DNA of 39,821 nt from Candidatus Parepulonipiscium sp. PG-Nuni2H_MBin01 (GTDB taxonomy: Bacteria; Bacillota; Clostridia; Lachnospirales; Cellulosilyticaceae): assembly GCA_001994995.1 (NCBI GenBank), contig MDJM01000067.1, positions 1 to 39,821 of the forward strand, read 5' to 3'. This document shows, in pieces, positions 1 through 9,101 of the stretch. The stretch's first letter is position 1. Each line of letters begins with the position of its first letter. The position numbers and the translations under genes were made by a program. The notes under the pieces are model-generated. The model was given only the letters and a program-made list of their open reading frames with translations, did not search any database and was not told the DNA's origin.

Positions 1-654
1 GTTTGCCGTGACACGAAGATGTATTTGCAACACAAATAGTCTCCAGTTCTAAACTTTTTAAACATTCTAAATGTGATTTTTAGCTGCCATGTGTAGTACT
101 GTTTTCTGTCATCAGGTTCTTTTCACAGCTTCTTCATTTGTTCGTTGCTGTAAACTTACAGAATTTTTGTCTCTCAGTCACTTTACTTAGTTGAATATTA
201 AAGAATGCAAGGATTTTTTTAAACATTGCAGGACAAGTTTGAGTTTTTATATTAATGAAAAGCTGCAGTCATAGAGAAGTCAAACAGAAAGAAAACTATT
301 ACTAAACAAAAAATGTCAAAGTTTTGAGGGAAAACTGTTGGACTACAGTTCACGTCTGGCCTCCAACACGTGAACAAATGATCCACAACGAGAGCGGACT
401 TAAAGAGGAAGCTGTCATGGATCAACTCTACTGTAAACAGCACCACAGGAAACAGGGTTGAATGTTTTCCTGTGATTTAAAATGATTCCCTCTTGGGAAA
501 TATCTCTGTTGAACTTGGGAAAAGAGGGAGTTTAAAGTGGGAAATTCATTTTGGTTGAGGTTGGTTTTAAGTAAAGTAAAGTTTGGGTTTGCCTAAAGAC
601 ACATTAGATCCTCTGTTTTCATGATATCTCACATTTTTTCATTTTCTGATCCAG
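1..654. other. Eukaryotic (probably fish host) intron-like DNA
   Basis: This stretch has no credible bacterial gene and no Shine-Dalgarno/ORF organisation. Its base composition is more balanced than in the bacterial part. It ends in a pyrimidine-rich tract and CAG (652-654) directly before the myosin-like exon, so it reads as the 3' part of an upstream intron. Short ORFs here have no recognisable motifs. I see no repeat family I can name. Confidence 0.75.
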
Positions 655-813
655 GTGTACACGTACAAGCAGAATGCACTCACACGGCAGAAGGTGCAGC
701 CGATGCACCACAGCAGCATCAGAGGGGTGGAGGACATGGCGACGCTGGAGGACCTTCATGATGGCGCCATCATGCACAACCTCTTCCTGCGCTACCAGCA
801 GAGACACATCTAT
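655..813 (+). CDS. Single exon of a class-X-like unconventional myosin motor domain (vertebrate host DNA)
   Basis: The exon is 159 bases (53 codons, phase 0 at both ends), bounded by a CAG acceptor ending at 654 and a perfect GTAAGT donor at 814-819. The translation begins VYTYKQNALTRQKV, contains GVEDMATLEDLHDGAIMHNLF and ends RYQQRHIY. This is the conserved N-terminal myosin head segment before the TYIGSILxSVNPY stretch, which would lie on the next exon. By recall it is closest to myosin X and its fish paralogues (about half of the residues match human MYO10). It is one exon of a host nuclear gene and is not part of the bacterial genome; no start codon is expected. The class assignment is from memory; the exon call itself is strong. 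Confidence 0.82.
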
Positions 814-1710
814 GTAAGTTTCCTGCAAATTATGACACAACTAATGACTTTAACACAGATTCAAAGCGTCTGGAAAGTTTCTGAACATTAAACAGTTTTC
901 TGTCAACTTTGACCTTTTAGCCTGAGATGACTTTCTGCATATTAAAGCAACATGAGCAGATTCAATTTAGTCGATATGGGAAGACAAAAAAAGATAACAA
1001 ACCAGTTGCTTTTATCACTTCCTGCAGACGCTCCTGTACCTTTACTTTATTTAAAAGGCAAAAAGTGTAAAAATTATAAAGTGCGGGCAAAAGAGAAAAC
1101 AATAAAGCAATATAAATGAAAGAAGTTATGATAAAGTAAAGAAACAAGCTTAAAATAACAAATAGATAAAAAAAAAATACAAATTTTGCAAAGTAAGAGT
1201 AAAAAGAAAATGAATAAGTGAAATATTGTTGATGACATAATCCACAATTACTTTATGAACATCTAGAGACAAAAAACAAACCAATTTTAAAGCATCTAAA
1301 ACTCAGAAGGAAATATTAAATGTCAATCTTACATTAAATATGAATCAATTAATAGAGAATAAACAACAAATAATTAGGAAAATGCCCTGAAATGGGTTTG
1401 CTTAACTTTCCACTGCTATGAAGTTTAAATAAGCTTCCCAGGTGACTGGTATAACTTTGATGAAGTCTCAGATTGATGTTGATCTCTAAATTCTGACATG
1501 AAAGTTGTTGCTTCTGCATCAGATTTTGAATCAACATGAAGATCAGACCTATGGTTGAGAAAACGTCTGAAACAGATCTGCACCTTTTGGAGGAGAAAAC
1601 CTGACATTTAAAGCTCCAAACAAACTCAATCTGTCAGGGTTCGCTGCTTTTCTCTGAAAAGCTCAGTCGTTGCGTAACAGAAGAGATAATCGTCTAGACG
1701 CAGGAAGATA
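814..1710. other. Eukaryotic (probably fish host) intron-like DNA
   Basis: This is intron-like sequence following the myosin exon donor. It is A/T-rich with an A-run near 1168, and has no ORF with recognisable homology and no bacterial signals. The last part (about 1600-1710) still looks eukaryotic, with a G/C content unlike the bacterial genes. In the frame of the downstream protease a TAA at 1709-1711 closes the reading frame, so the join lies close to here. Confidence 0.65.
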
Positions 1711-1740
1711 AGAGTTTATTTATGTAATTACACAAGAGTT
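1700..1740. other. Host/bacterium chimeric junction
   Basis: The sequence changes from vertebrate intron-like DNA to a bacterial protease interior within this interval. The protease frame is open from 1712. The first clearly family-like residues (QELPEKFES) are encoded from about 1733, so the join is probably between 1709 and 1735. The bacterial gene begins mid-protein with no ribosome binding site, as expected for an artificial or assembly join rather than a natural gene start. Confidence 0.75.
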
Positions 1741-3640
1741 GCCAGAGAAGTTTGAAAGTTTAGATATGAAAAAGCAAAAACAAGAGATTATAAAAAGCTT
1801 GGAAGAGAAGAAGTTTTTTATATTAAAGAAATTAGAAGACGAAATTGCTGTGCTCGGTTTTGAGGTAAATATATTAGATTCAGGTTTATCTCTTTTGCCT
1901 ATTGATGATGAGGATATAGATGAAGATAATTTTCAAGCAACTACAGCGCTGGCGGAGTTAGTAATTGAGGAAATTCATATATTAGAGGATACAGCTGAGA
2001 CTGCTCTTGAAAATCTTATGATAGATAAGTTGATTTATGAACTTAGTATACTAATTAAAGCGCTAAAAACTAAGTATAGACATTATGAAGAGTTGGACGA
2101 ATTTTTTGAGAATATTTTTGATGATGTAGTAGATAATGCTGAGTTATTTACAGATAATCAAGATGTAGAGCTTGAAGCGCTTAAAGGGCTTATGCCAATA
2201 GTTCAAACTAAAGGTCTTGAGGATGTAATTCAGAGGTATGAGGTTAATGTGCTTGTTGATAACAGCGGTTTAGTGGGCGCTCCTGTTATAACTTCTAGGG
2301 ATTTAAGTTACAGCAAATTGATAGGTAGCATAAATTTAACTCCAGACCAGAATTTATCTGTTGTGGATGTTCTTGGTATTGAAAGCGGACTTTTGCATGA
2401 GGCTAGAGGCGGATATTTGATTCTTTGGGCACAAGATGTAATTGAAGCATCTGGTGCATGGCAGGCCATTAGGCAAACTTTAATTTCTAATGTGGTAAAA
2501 ATTCAAAATCCTCAAGCTGGTGTTAATAAAACTAAGTATATTGACCCTGAGGGAATTGTATCGCCTGTTAAAATTATTTTAGTGGGTAACTTCGTTATTA
2601 ATCAGTTATTTCAAAATTATGACCCCGAGTTTGCTTCTTTATTTAAATTTAATGTAGATTTTGAAGATGAGTTACCTTATTGTAAGGAAATTGTAGAGCA
2701 AATTGGTTATAAAGTTAAGCAGCAATGTGAGCAGGAGAGATTGAAACCTGTTACTTGTGAGGCGCTCTTAAGGGTAATTAGGCATACTCAGCGTAGAAGA
2801 GATAGAGTAAGTACTAATTTATCTCCTATTTATAAGCTTGTTAGAGAAGCAGATGCGATTGCAATTAATTTTATCACTTCTAAAAACATTGAGCAGGCTA
2901 TTAATTTAAATAGAACTATGTTTAAAAAGCTGACTAAGAGTATTAGAGATGATTATAAGCATGATAGAACTTTAGTTAACGTTAGGGGCAGAAAGATTGG
3001 CCAAATTAATGGGCTTGCTGTATATGAAATTGGCGAGCAGATGATTGGCCAGCCAGTTAAAATTACTGCAACAACTTATAAAGGAAGAAAAGGCGTTATA
3101 AATGTGGAAAAAGCAGCAGGCCTTAGCGGTAATGTTCACACTAAAGGTATAGAGATTATAGAGGGATTTTTAGGGCACCATTTTGCTCAAAATCTTGAAT
3201 TAGGGTTAAGTTGTAAAATTTGTATGGAGCAAAACTACGGTGGTGTTGATGGCGACAGCGCTTCTAGTGCACAGTTATACGCTGTAATCTCAAGCTTGGC
3301 TCAAATGCCGATTAATCAAAGCATTGCAGTTACAGGCTCTATAAATCAATTTGGGGAAATTCAACCAGTAGGCGGGGTTAGCGAAAAAATTGAGGGATTT
3401 TTTGAAGCGTGCAAGCAAAAAGGTGAAATTTTAAATCAAGGAGTGATTATTCCTTACCAAAACCAAATCGATTTAGTTTTAAGCGAAGAAATAATTAAAG
3501 CTATTAAAGATGGTATTTTTCATATTTATCCTATTAAACGTTATGAGCAGGGAATAGAACTGCTGATGGATGAGAGCTATCAGAAGATAGAGGCGCGTGT
3601 ATACGAAAAGCTAAAACATTTATCAAAACATCATAGATAA
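1739..3640 (+). CDS. LonB-like ATP-dependent protease, N-terminus missing
   Basis: This is the C-terminal part of a Lon-related AAA+ protease of the archaeal-LonB-like group (COG1067 type), which degrades proteins in the cytoplasm. It has a coiled-coil-rich start, then an ATPase segment with GGYLILWAQDV, then the Lon serine peptidase domain. The catalytic pair is visible: Ser in GVDGDSAS (residue 507 counted from the TTG) and Lys in GGVSEKIEGF (residue 550). They are 43 residues apart, the same spacing as E. coli Lon Ser679/Lys722. Family members usually have roughly 750-800 residues with an N-terminal domain carrying Walker A. That region is absent here because the gene runs into foreign DNA near 1710. 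The TTG used as start has no ribosome binding site and is arbitrary; in-frame sequence is open from 1712. The intact gene in the organism is probably full length. Confidence 0.85.
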   Translation: MPEKFESLDMKKQKQEIIKSLEEKKFFILKKLEDEIAVLGFEVNILDSGLSLLPIDDEDIDEDNFQATTALAELVIEEIHILEDTAETALENLMIDKLIYELSILIKALKTKYRHYEELDEFFENIFDDVVDNAELFTDNQDVELEALKGLMPIVQTKGLEDVIQRYEVNVLVDNSGLVGAPVITSRDLSYSKLIGSINLTPDQNLSVVDVLGIESGLLHEARGGYLILWAQDVIEASGAWQAIRQTLISNVVKIQNPQAGVNKTKYIDPEGIVSPVKIILVGNFVINQLFQNYDPEFASLFKFNVDFEDELPYCKEIVEQIGYKVKQQCEQERLKPVTCEALLRVIRHTQRRRDRVSTNLSPIYKLVREADAIAINFITSKNIEQAINLNRTMFKKLTKSIRDDYKHDRTLVNVRGRKIGQINGLAVYEIGEQMIGQPVKITATTYKGRKGVINVEKAAGLSGNVHTKGIEIIEGFLGHHFAQNLELGLSCKICMEQNYGGVDGDSASSAQLYAVISSLAQMPINQSIAVTGSINQFGEIQPVGGVSEKIEGFFEACKQKGEILNQGVIIPYQNQIDLVLSEEIIKAIKDGIFHIYPIKRYEQGIELLMDESYQKIEARVYEKLKHLSKHHR

Positions 3641-3649
3641 GATTTCAAG

Positions 3650-3677
3650 ACCCTTTGTATCATGAAGGGTTTTTTTC
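3650..3677 (+). terminator. Rho-independent terminator of the LonB-like gene
   Basis: A 6-bp stem (ACCCTT/AAGGGT) is followed by a run of seven T residues, 10 bases after the stop codon. Confidence 0.75.
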
Positions 3678-3708
3678 TTATGTATGCACGGATTTTTTGT
3701 TATAACCG

Positions 3709-3737
3709 TTGACAAACTAGATATTGCTTGTTAATCT
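3709..3737 (+). promoter_or_regulatory. Possible sigma-A promoter for ilvN-rho
   Basis: A perfect -35 TTGACA lies at 3709-3714. A poor -10 (TAATCT, 3732-3737) follows at 17 bases. The -35 is striking but the -10 is weak, so the call is tentative. Confidence 0.35.
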
Positions 3738-3803
3738 TAATGTAATTCTCTGTTAGTATTACATACTAAGCAGAAATTCAACATATAGAAGGTGGGAATA
3801 TCG

Positions 3804-4286
3804 ATGAAACCAATGATATTATCAGTAATGGCAAAAAATAACTCTGGCGTGATTGCTCGTGTGTCAAGTTTATTTACTAGGCGCGGATTTACTATTACTA
3901 GTTTTACTGGTGAGGATACACATGAGCCTACAATATCAAGACTTACAGTGGCAGTTACTGAGGAAGAACAGTCTCTTCTTCAAATTCAGCGCCAGCTTGA
4001 AAAGCTTGAGGACATTAAGGACGTTATTGTTCTTGATACAGAAAAAGATGTAATTAGAGAGCTTGCTCTTATTAAAGTAAGTTTATCTGATGAGTTTAAT
4101 AATAAAATTAAAACTTTAACTCAAAAGTATGATGTTAGTATAATTGATGTAAATAGTACAGAGGTTATTTTCCAAATATGCAGCACTCGCGAAGGTGTGG
4201 AAAGTTTTATAGAAGAAGTGCGCCCATATGGGATTTGTGAAAGCGTAAGAACAGGCGTTGTTGCATTAGCTACTGTTCAAAACTAA
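3804..4286 (+). CDS. ilvN: Acetolactate synthase small (regulatory) subunit
   Basis: This is the regulatory subunit of acetohydroxyacid synthase, the first common enzyme of branched-chain amino acid synthesis. It binds valine through an N-terminal ACT domain and activates the catalytic subunit. The 160 residues contain the typical ACT opening (residues 1-75: KNNSGVIARVSSLFTRRGF, then ISRLTVAV) and the C-terminal ALS small-subunit domain with RELALIKV and the late GVVALA. I chose ATG 3804 (MKPMILSVMAKN) because AAGGTGGG lies at a proper distance; an in-frame GTG at 3792 lies inside that ribosome binding site. No catalytic ilvB is adjacent, so the large subunit must be elsewhere. rho follows after 15 bases and is probably cotranscribed. 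Confidence 0.92.
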   Translation: MKPMILSVMAKNNSGVIARVSSLFTRRGFTITSFTGEDTHEPTISRLTVAVTEEEQSLLQIQRQLEKLEDIKDVIVLDTEKDVIRELALIKVSLSDEFNNKIKTLTQKYDVSIIDVNSTEVIFQICSTREGVESFIEEVRPYGICESVRTGVVALATVQN

Positions 4287-4301
4287 GATAAAGGAGATAC
4301 T

Positions 4302-5756
4302 ATGGATATTACAAATAAAATGACGCTAGTTCAGTTACGCGAATATGCGAAGGAACAAGGTATAAAGAATATAAGCAAGCTAAAGAAGGCAGAGCTATTA
4401 GAGGCTATTATATCTACAACTGAAAATTCTGTGGTCACAAAACCTGTTGTACGTAGTGAGAACATAAAAAATAGTGAATCAAGACAATCTAATTCTAACC
4501 AATCTAATTTAACCAATAATTCTTCAAAATCCAATTTTTCAACTTCATCATCATCGTATAACAATTATACAGATAAATCCACAGATACTGCTGGGGAGAG
4601 TTCCCCGCGTTATAATTCTGATTCAGACCAAAATCCTTACCGTGTAAGTGGTGCAGGTATGTTGGAGGTTATGGCTGATGGATATGGTTTTTTGCGTGCA
4701 GAGAATTTTATGCGTGGGGATAATGATATTTATGTATCTAATTCACAAATTAGGCGGTTTAACTTAAAGACAGGTGATTGGATAGAAGGAGATATTAGAA
4801 AACCTAAAGATGGCGAGAAAACAGGAGCTTTGCTCTACGTTCATAAGGTAAACGGAGATAATCCAGAAAGAGTTAAAGATAGACCTAATTTTGAAAACCT
4901 TACCCCAATTTTTCCAACGGAACGACTCAACCTTGAATACCAAGAAAAAATCCTATCAACAAGAATTATCGACTTAGTTGCACCAATAGGCAAAGGGCAA
5001 AGAGGACTTATCGTAGCACCCCCAAAAGTAGGAAAAACTATACTTCTTAAGCAAATCGCAAATGCTATAACTCAAAATCACAAAGATGTATCCCTAATTG
5101 TACTTTTAATTGATGAACGTCCTGAAGAAGTAACTGATATTAAGCGCAGTATTAAAGGCCAAGATGTTGAGGTTATTGCTTCCACTTTTGATGAGCCTCC
5201 TGAGCATCATAAGCAAGTTGTGGAAATGGTTTTAGAGCGTGCTAAGCGTATGGTGGAGCAAGGTAAGGATTTGGTGATTTTATTAGATAGCATTACTAGA
5301 ATGACAAGAGCGTATAATCTTACAACTACTCCAAGTGGGCGTACTTTATCTGGGGGGCTTGACCCAGCAGCTCTTTATATGCCTAAAAAATTTTTTGGAG
5401 CTGCTAGGAAGATTGAACATGGCGGCAGTCTTACTATTTTAGGAACCGCTCTAGTGGATACCGGTAGTAAGATGGATGATGTTATTTTTGAGGAATTTAA
5501 AGGAACTGGTAATATGGAGCTTGTTCTTGATAGGTCATTATCAGAGAAGAGGATTTTCCCTGCCATTGATATTTATAAATCAGGGACTAGACGTGAGGAC
5601 TTACTGCTTACAAAAGAAGAAATGACTGTTGTATATCAGCTTAGAAAAGACCTTAGTCGCGGGAATGTGTCTGAAGTGGTCGAAAATTTAATTAAAATGT
5701 TCTCAAAAGCTAGAACTAATGAAGATTATGTTACACAAGTAATGCGAGGCGTTTGA
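4302..5756 (+). CDS. rho: Transcription termination factor Rho
   Basis: This is a hexameric RNA helicase that ends transcription at Rho-dependent sites. Residues 1-42 form the Rho N-terminal helical domain ([12 protein letters not shown]). Residues from about 44 to 110 are a low-complexity Ser/Asn-rich linker. Next comes the cold-shock-like primary RNA-binding domain ([18 protein letters not shown], then [12 protein letters not shown]). The RecA-like ATPase has Walker A in APPKVGKT (Lys near residue 245), Walker [14 protein letters not shown], and [12 protein letters not shown] and SGGLDP. At 484 residues it is longer than the 419-residue E. coli protein because of the linker. ATG 4302 has AAAGGAG upstream. 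It lies 15 bases after ilvN, and rpmE follows with its own promoter. Confidence 0.96.
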   Translation: MDITNKMTLVQLREYAKEQGIKNISKLKKAELLEAIISTTENSVVTKPVVRSENIKNSESRQSNSNQSNLTNNSSKSNFSTSSSSYNNYTDKSTDTAGESSPRYNSDSDQNPYRVSGAGMLEVMADGYGFLRAENFMRGDNDIYVSNSQIRRFNLKTGDWIEGDIRKPKDGEKTGALLYVHKVNGDNPERVKDRPNFENLTPIFPTERLNLEYQEKILSTRIIDLVAPIGKGQRGLIVAPPKVGKTILLKQIANAITQNHKDVSLIVLLIDERPEEVTDIKRSIKGQDVEVIASTFDEPPEHHKQVVEMVLERAKRMVEQGKDLVILLDSITRMTRAYNLTTTPSGRTLSGGLDPAALYMPKKFFGAARKIEHGGSLTILGTALVDTGSKMDDVIFEEFKGTGNMELVLDRSLSEKRIFPAIDIYKSGTRREDLLLTKEEMTVVYQLRKDLSRGNVSEVVENLIKMFSKARTNEDYVTQVMRGV

Positions 5757-5776
5757 AATATTAATATTTAGGAGCC

Positions 5777-5805
5777 TTGCATTCAATTATGCCTTGTGTT
5801 ATAAT
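5777..5805 (+). promoter_or_regulatory. Sigma-A promoter of rpmE (extended -10)
   Basis: The -35 is TTGCAT (5777-5782), the spacer is 17 bases, and the -10 is a consensus TATAAT (5800-5805) with a TGn extension at 5797-5799. It lies about 55 bases before the rpmE start. Confidence 0.65.
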
Positions 5806-5833
5806 ACGACTTGTTGTATTCAAAATTGAATGC
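5779..5833 (+). repeat. Inverted repeat flanking the rpmE promoter core
   Basis: Perfect 10-base arms GCATTCAATT (5779-5788) and AATTGAATGC (5824-5833) are separated by 35 bases. The left arm overlaps the -35, and the right arm lies just after the expected transcription start. It could be a pair of operator half-sites or a fold in read-through RNA from rho. There is no U-run, so it is not a standard terminator. Confidence 0.5.
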
Positions 5834-5860
5834 TAGATGTATCTGAAAGAGGTGAGTATC

Positions 5861-6058
5861 ATGAATAAAGAAATTCAACCAAAATATGAAGAATTAACTG
5901 TAACTTGCAACTGCGGTCACAGTTTTCTAACTAGTTCTACTAAAGACAAAATTCGTGTAGAAGTATGTTCACAATGTCATCCATTCTATACAGGTAAACA
6001 AAGATCTGCACAAGCTAAAGGTAGAATTGATAAGTTTAACAAAAGATATAACGCGTAA
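5861..6058 (+). CDS. rpmE: 50S ribosomal protein L31 (zinc-binding type)
   Basis: This is a 65-residue large-subunit ribosomal protein. The four zinc ligands of the C+ form are present as CNC and CSQC, followed by the conserved HPFYTGKQ and the basic C-terminus [11 protein letters not shown]. The start is ATG 5861 (MNKEIQPKY), with GAGGTGAG just upstream; an earlier in-frame ATG at 5837 lacks a ribosome binding site and would add residues foreign to the family. It has its own promoter and a terminator directly after the stop, so it can be expressed apart from rho and from DUF1385. The zinc-binding form of L31 can serve as a cellular zinc store in Bacillus. Confidence 0.95.
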   Translation: MNKEIQPKYEELTVTCNCGHSFLTSSTKDKIRVEVCSQCHPFYTGKQRSAQAKGRIDKFNKRYNA

Positions 6059-6070
6059 TAAGCGTTTAAA

Positions 6071-6098
6071 GAGGTTGAGTAGTCTCAGCCTTTTTTTT
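6071..6098 (+). terminator. Rho-independent terminator of rpmE
   Basis: An 8-bp stem AGGTTGAG/CTCAGCCT (6072-6079 with 6084-6091, one G-T pair) and a TAGT loop are followed by eight T residues. Confidence 0.8.
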
Positions 6099-6116
6099 AT
6101 TGAGAGGAGGGAGATT

Positions 6117-7040
6117 GTGGGACGAATAGATATTGGCGGCCAGGCGGTTATTGAAGGCGTAATGATGAAAGGGCCTACTCACTATGCGGTTGCGGTTAGA
6201 AAATCAGATGACACTATTGATGTGGATGTTAAGCGGACTAATAGTTTGTTAGATAAAAGTAAGCTTTTTAAATTGCCTATTATTAGGGGTATGGTTGTAT
6301 TTGTGGAATCACTAGTATTAGGGACTAAAACTTTAACTTATTCAGCAGAACTATTTGGCGATGAAGAACTTGAGGAAGAAAGTAAGTTTGAATTGTGGCT
6401 TAGGGAAAAGCTAGGTGAGAAAACAGAAAAAGTCTTGCTTGCTTTAACTATGTGTTTGTCGTTTGCCCTTGCAATTACAATATTTATGCTTTTACCCATG
6501 TGGTTAAGTCAGTTGTTTAGGCCGCTTATCCCATCTTCATTTGCTTTAAATTTAATTGAAGGTGTATTTCGTATTACGATATTTTTATTATATATGAAAC
6601 TTGTTTCCAACTTAAATGATATTCAGCGAACCTTTCAGTACCATGGGGCTGAGCATAAAACTATTAATTGTTTAGAGCAGGACATGGATTTAACTGTGGA
6701 AAATGTTAGAGAGTGCACAAGATTGCATAAAAGTTGTGGGACTAGTTTTTTATTTATAGTTATGGTTGTTAGTATATTAGTTTTTAGCGTGTTTACAACA
6801 ACAAATCTATGGATTAGGACAATTGTTAGAATTATTATGGTACCTATTATTTCAGGAATATCTTATGAGTTTATAAGGTGGGCTAGGAAAAACTCTAATA
6901 GCTCTCTTAGCGAATTAGTGAGTAAGCCTGGTATGTGGTTACAAAAGGAATTTACTACTATTGAGCCTGATGATAAACAAATTGAAGTTGCGATTGCTGC
7001 TGTTCAAGGTGTGTTAAATAGTGAAGGCAGTATAAGTTAA
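6117..7040 (+). CDS. DUF1385 family membrane protein
   Basis: This is a 307-residue integral membrane protein of the DUF1385 family (YqhQ in Bacillus); its biochemical function is not established. It opens with the family hallmark DIGGQAVIEGVMMKGP, then has a pair of hydrophobic segments around residues 110-140 (LALTMCLSFALAITIFMLLP), the conserved YHGAEHKTINCLE and HKSCGTSFLF motifs, and further hydrophobic helices. The start is GTG 6117 (MGRIDIGGQ), with AGGAGGG five bases upstream; the longer frame running into the rpmE terminator is not credible. It lies between rpmE and prmC-prfA, an arrangement common in Clostridia. It may be cotranscribed with prmC, 18 bases downstream. Confidence 0.88.
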   Translation: MGRIDIGGQAVIEGVMMKGPTHYAVAVRKSDDTIDVDVKRTNSLLDKSKLFKLPIIRGMVVFVESLVLGTKTLTYSAELFGDEELEEESKFELWLREKLGEKTEKVLLALTMCLSFALAITIFMLLPMWLSQLFRPLIPSSFALNLIEGVFRITIFLLYMKLVSNLNDIQRTFQYHGAEHKTINCLEQDMDLTVENVRECTRLHKSCGTSFLFIVMVVSILVFSVFTTTNLWIRTIVRIIMVPIISGISYEFIRWARKNSNSSLSELVSKPGMWLQKEFTTIEPDDKQIEVAIAAVQGVLNSEGSIS

Positions 7041-7058
7041 AACGTTAGGAGTGTTTTT

Positions 7059-7931
7059 ATGAGTACAGAAACAGTAACAAGCCATCCAATTAATGATGTG
7101 TTGGCATTAGGGAGAATGTTATTAGAGGAAAAACATGTGTCAGATGCAAATATAGATGCTAAATTGTTATTGATGCATGTGTTAGATATGGATACGATGG
7201 AGCTTCTTACAGGGAGTAAAAATTTGGTTGGAGCGGAACAAATTAATGAGTATTTAAATTTGGTTAACCAACGAGGTGCAAAAGAACCGCTACAATATAT
7301 AACTAAACAGCAAGAATTTATGGGACTACCTTTTTTTGTGGATAAAAGAGTGCTAATTCCTAGACAAGATACAGAGTTGTTAGTTGAAGCTATTATAAAT
7401 ATGTCTAAAACTATTCCAATTAAAAAGGCTATTGAAGTGGGAGTAGGTTCGGGATGTATATCTATTGCGCTTGCAGCCTTGGTTAAGGATATATCAGTGA
7501 TAGGTGTTGACATATCTCAAGATGCATTAGACGTTGCATTAGAAAATGCTAAAGCAAATGATGTGGAAGATAAAATTCAGTTTATTCAAAGCGATTTATT
7601 TAGCAGCATAGAAGATGTTGGTCCAGTTGACCTTATAGTATCAAATCCTCCTTACATTTCTAAAACAGAAATTGATACTCTAATGGAAGAGGTGCGCGAG
7701 TTTGAACCTCGTATTGCGCTAACTGATGAAGGCGATGGGCTGAAATTCTATAGTTCAATAGCTATGGAGGCTAAATATTATTTACGCGAAGGTGGAGTTC
7801 TTGCATTTGAAATTGGTCATAATCAAGCAGAAGATGTTAGAAATATATTAATCTATGAGGGTTACAAAAATATAGAGTTGTTACAAGATTATAACAGTAG
7901 AGATAGAGTTATAATTGGGATTATGAGGTGA
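7059..7931 (+). CDS. prmC: Release factor glutamine methyltransferase
   Basis: This SAM-dependent enzyme methylates the Gln of the GGQ motif in peptide chain release factors. The 290 residues contain an N-terminal helical domain (1-85), the conserved [14 protein letters not shown], the SAM-binding [13 protein letters not shown] and the catalytic/substrate NPPY motif ([11 protein letters not shown]). Family length is about 280-290. It sits directly before its substrate gene prfA (4-base gap), which supports the assignment. ATG 7059 has TAGGAG upstream. Confidence 0.95.
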   Translation: MSTETVTSHPINDVLALGRMLLEEKHVSDANIDAKLLLMHVLDMDTMELLTGSKNLVGAEQINEYLNLVNQRGAKEPLQYITKQQEFMGLPFFVDKRVLIPRQDTELLVEAIINMSKTIPIKKAIEVGVGSGCISIALAALVKDISVIGVDISQDALDVALENAKANDVEDKIQFIQSDLFSSIEDVGPVDLIVSNPPYISKTEIDTLMEEVREFEPRIALTDEGDGLKFYSSIAMEAKYYLREGGVLAFEIGHNQAEDVRNILIYEGYKNIELLQDYNSRDRVIIGIMR

Positions 7932-7935
7932 AAAT

Positions 7936-9006
7936 ATGTTTGACCAATTAGAGGAATTAATTATAAAATTTGATGATATAAGTCAGCAAGTCAATGACCC
8001 TAAAATTATTGCTGACCAAGATACTTGGCGAAAGCTTATGAAGGAGCTAAGTAATCTAGAACCTATCGTAGTAAAATATAAGGAATACAAATCTACTTTA
8101 GAAGCAATTGAAGAGTCGTTGCTTATGTTAGAAGATAATTTAGAGGCTGATTTTGAGGCACTTGTTAAAGAAGAGTTAGCTGAAAATAAAAGAAGAGTAG
8201 AGCCATTAGAAAATGAGCTTAAAATACTATTAATTCCTAAAGACCCTAATGATGATAAAAATGTTATAGTGGAAATCCGCGGAGGAGCTGGCGGTGATGA
8301 AGCAGCACTGTTTGCAGCTGATTTATACCGTATGTATAGTCGCTTTTCAGAGCGTTCTAAGTGGAAAAGTGAGCTTATGAGTGTAAATGAAAGTGGAATA
8401 GGTGGATTTAAAGAAGTGATATTTATGTTAAGAGGCGATGGTGCGTATTCTAGGCTTAAATATGAAAGTGGTGTTCATCGTGTGCAGCGTATTCCAACTA
8501 CTGAATCTGGCGGACGAATTCATACTTCAACCGTAACAGTTGCAGTATTGCCTGAGGCTGAAGAGGTGGATGTTGAGATTAATATGAATGACATTGTTAC
8601 TGATGTGTTCCGTTCATCTGGAAATGGTGGACAAAGTGTTAATACAACTGACTCTGCTGTTAGGTTAACACATACTCCAAGTGGAATTGTTGTATCTTGT
8701 CAAGATGAAAAATCTCAATTAAAGAATAAAGAAAAAGCGTTAAAAGTATTACGTGCGCGATTATATGAATTAGAATTACAAAAGCAAAAAGCAGAAATTG
8801 CTGCTGAGAAAAAATCACAAGTTGGTACAGGCGCTAGAAATGAGCGAATTCGCACATATAACTTTCCGCAGGGGCGTGTAACTGACCATAGGGTGGGGCT
8901 TACGCTTCATAAGTTAGACCAAGTGTTAGACGGTGACTTGGAAGAAATTATATCTACTTTAACTACAGTAGACCAAGCTGAAAAATTAAAACAATCAGCA
9001 GTTTAG
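7936..9006 (+). CDS. prfA: Peptide chain release factor 1
   Basis: This factor reads UAA and UAG stop codons and triggers peptide release on the ribosome. The 356 residues include the GGQ catalytic motif ([20 protein letters not shown]) and the anticodon-like PxT in [15 protein letters not shown]. That PxT marks RF1 rather than RF2, which has SPF. The ATG at 7936 is preceded by GAGGTGAAAAT. It is coupled to prmC and ends in a terminator at 9017. Confidence 0.96.
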   Translation: MFDQLEELIIKFDDISQQVNDPKIIADQDTWRKLMKELSNLEPIVVKYKEYKSTLEAIEESLLMLEDNLEADFEALVKEELAENKRRVEPLENELKILLIPKDPNDDKNVIVEIRGGAGGDEAALFAADLYRMYSRFSERSKWKSELMSVNESGIGGFKEVIFMLRGDGAYSRLKYESGVHRVQRIPTTESGGRIHTSTVTVAVLPEAEEVDVEINMNDIVTDVFRSSGNGGQSVNTTDSAVRLTHTPSGIVVSCQDEKSQLKNKEKALKVLRARLYELELQKQKAEIAAEKKSQVGTGARNERIRTYNFPQGRVTDHRVGLTLHKLDQVLDGDLEEIISTLTTVDQAEKLKQSAV

Positions 9007-9016
9007 AAAATCTTTA

Positions 9017-9047
9017 ATCGCTTAAGAAACTCTTAGGCGATTTTTTT
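9017..9047 (+). terminator. Rho-independent terminator of prmC-prfA
   Basis: A 10-bp stem ATCGCTTAAG/CTTAGGCGAT with a 5-base loop runs into a T-run. Confidence 0.85.
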
Positions 9048-9101
9048 GTTCTATCACGGTACAAGCCTTAATAGATATATATAAAAAAGGAGGTTGGGGA
9101 C

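Noticed and set aside
655-813. Horizontal transfer of a myosin gene into the bacterium
   Set aside because: The segment retains introns and has only one exon, and the adjacent bacterial gene is cut in mid-protein. A chimeric assembly is far simpler.
655-891. A bacterial gene of 78 codons
   Set aside because: The coding similarity stops exactly at a GTAAGT donor and begins exactly at a CAG acceptor; it is a eukaryotic exon, not a bacterial ORF.
3641-3803. T-box or leader-peptide attenuator before ilvN
   Set aside because: The gap after the terminator is too short for a T-box and no AGGGTGGNACCGCG-like motif or branched-chain-rich leader peptide is present.
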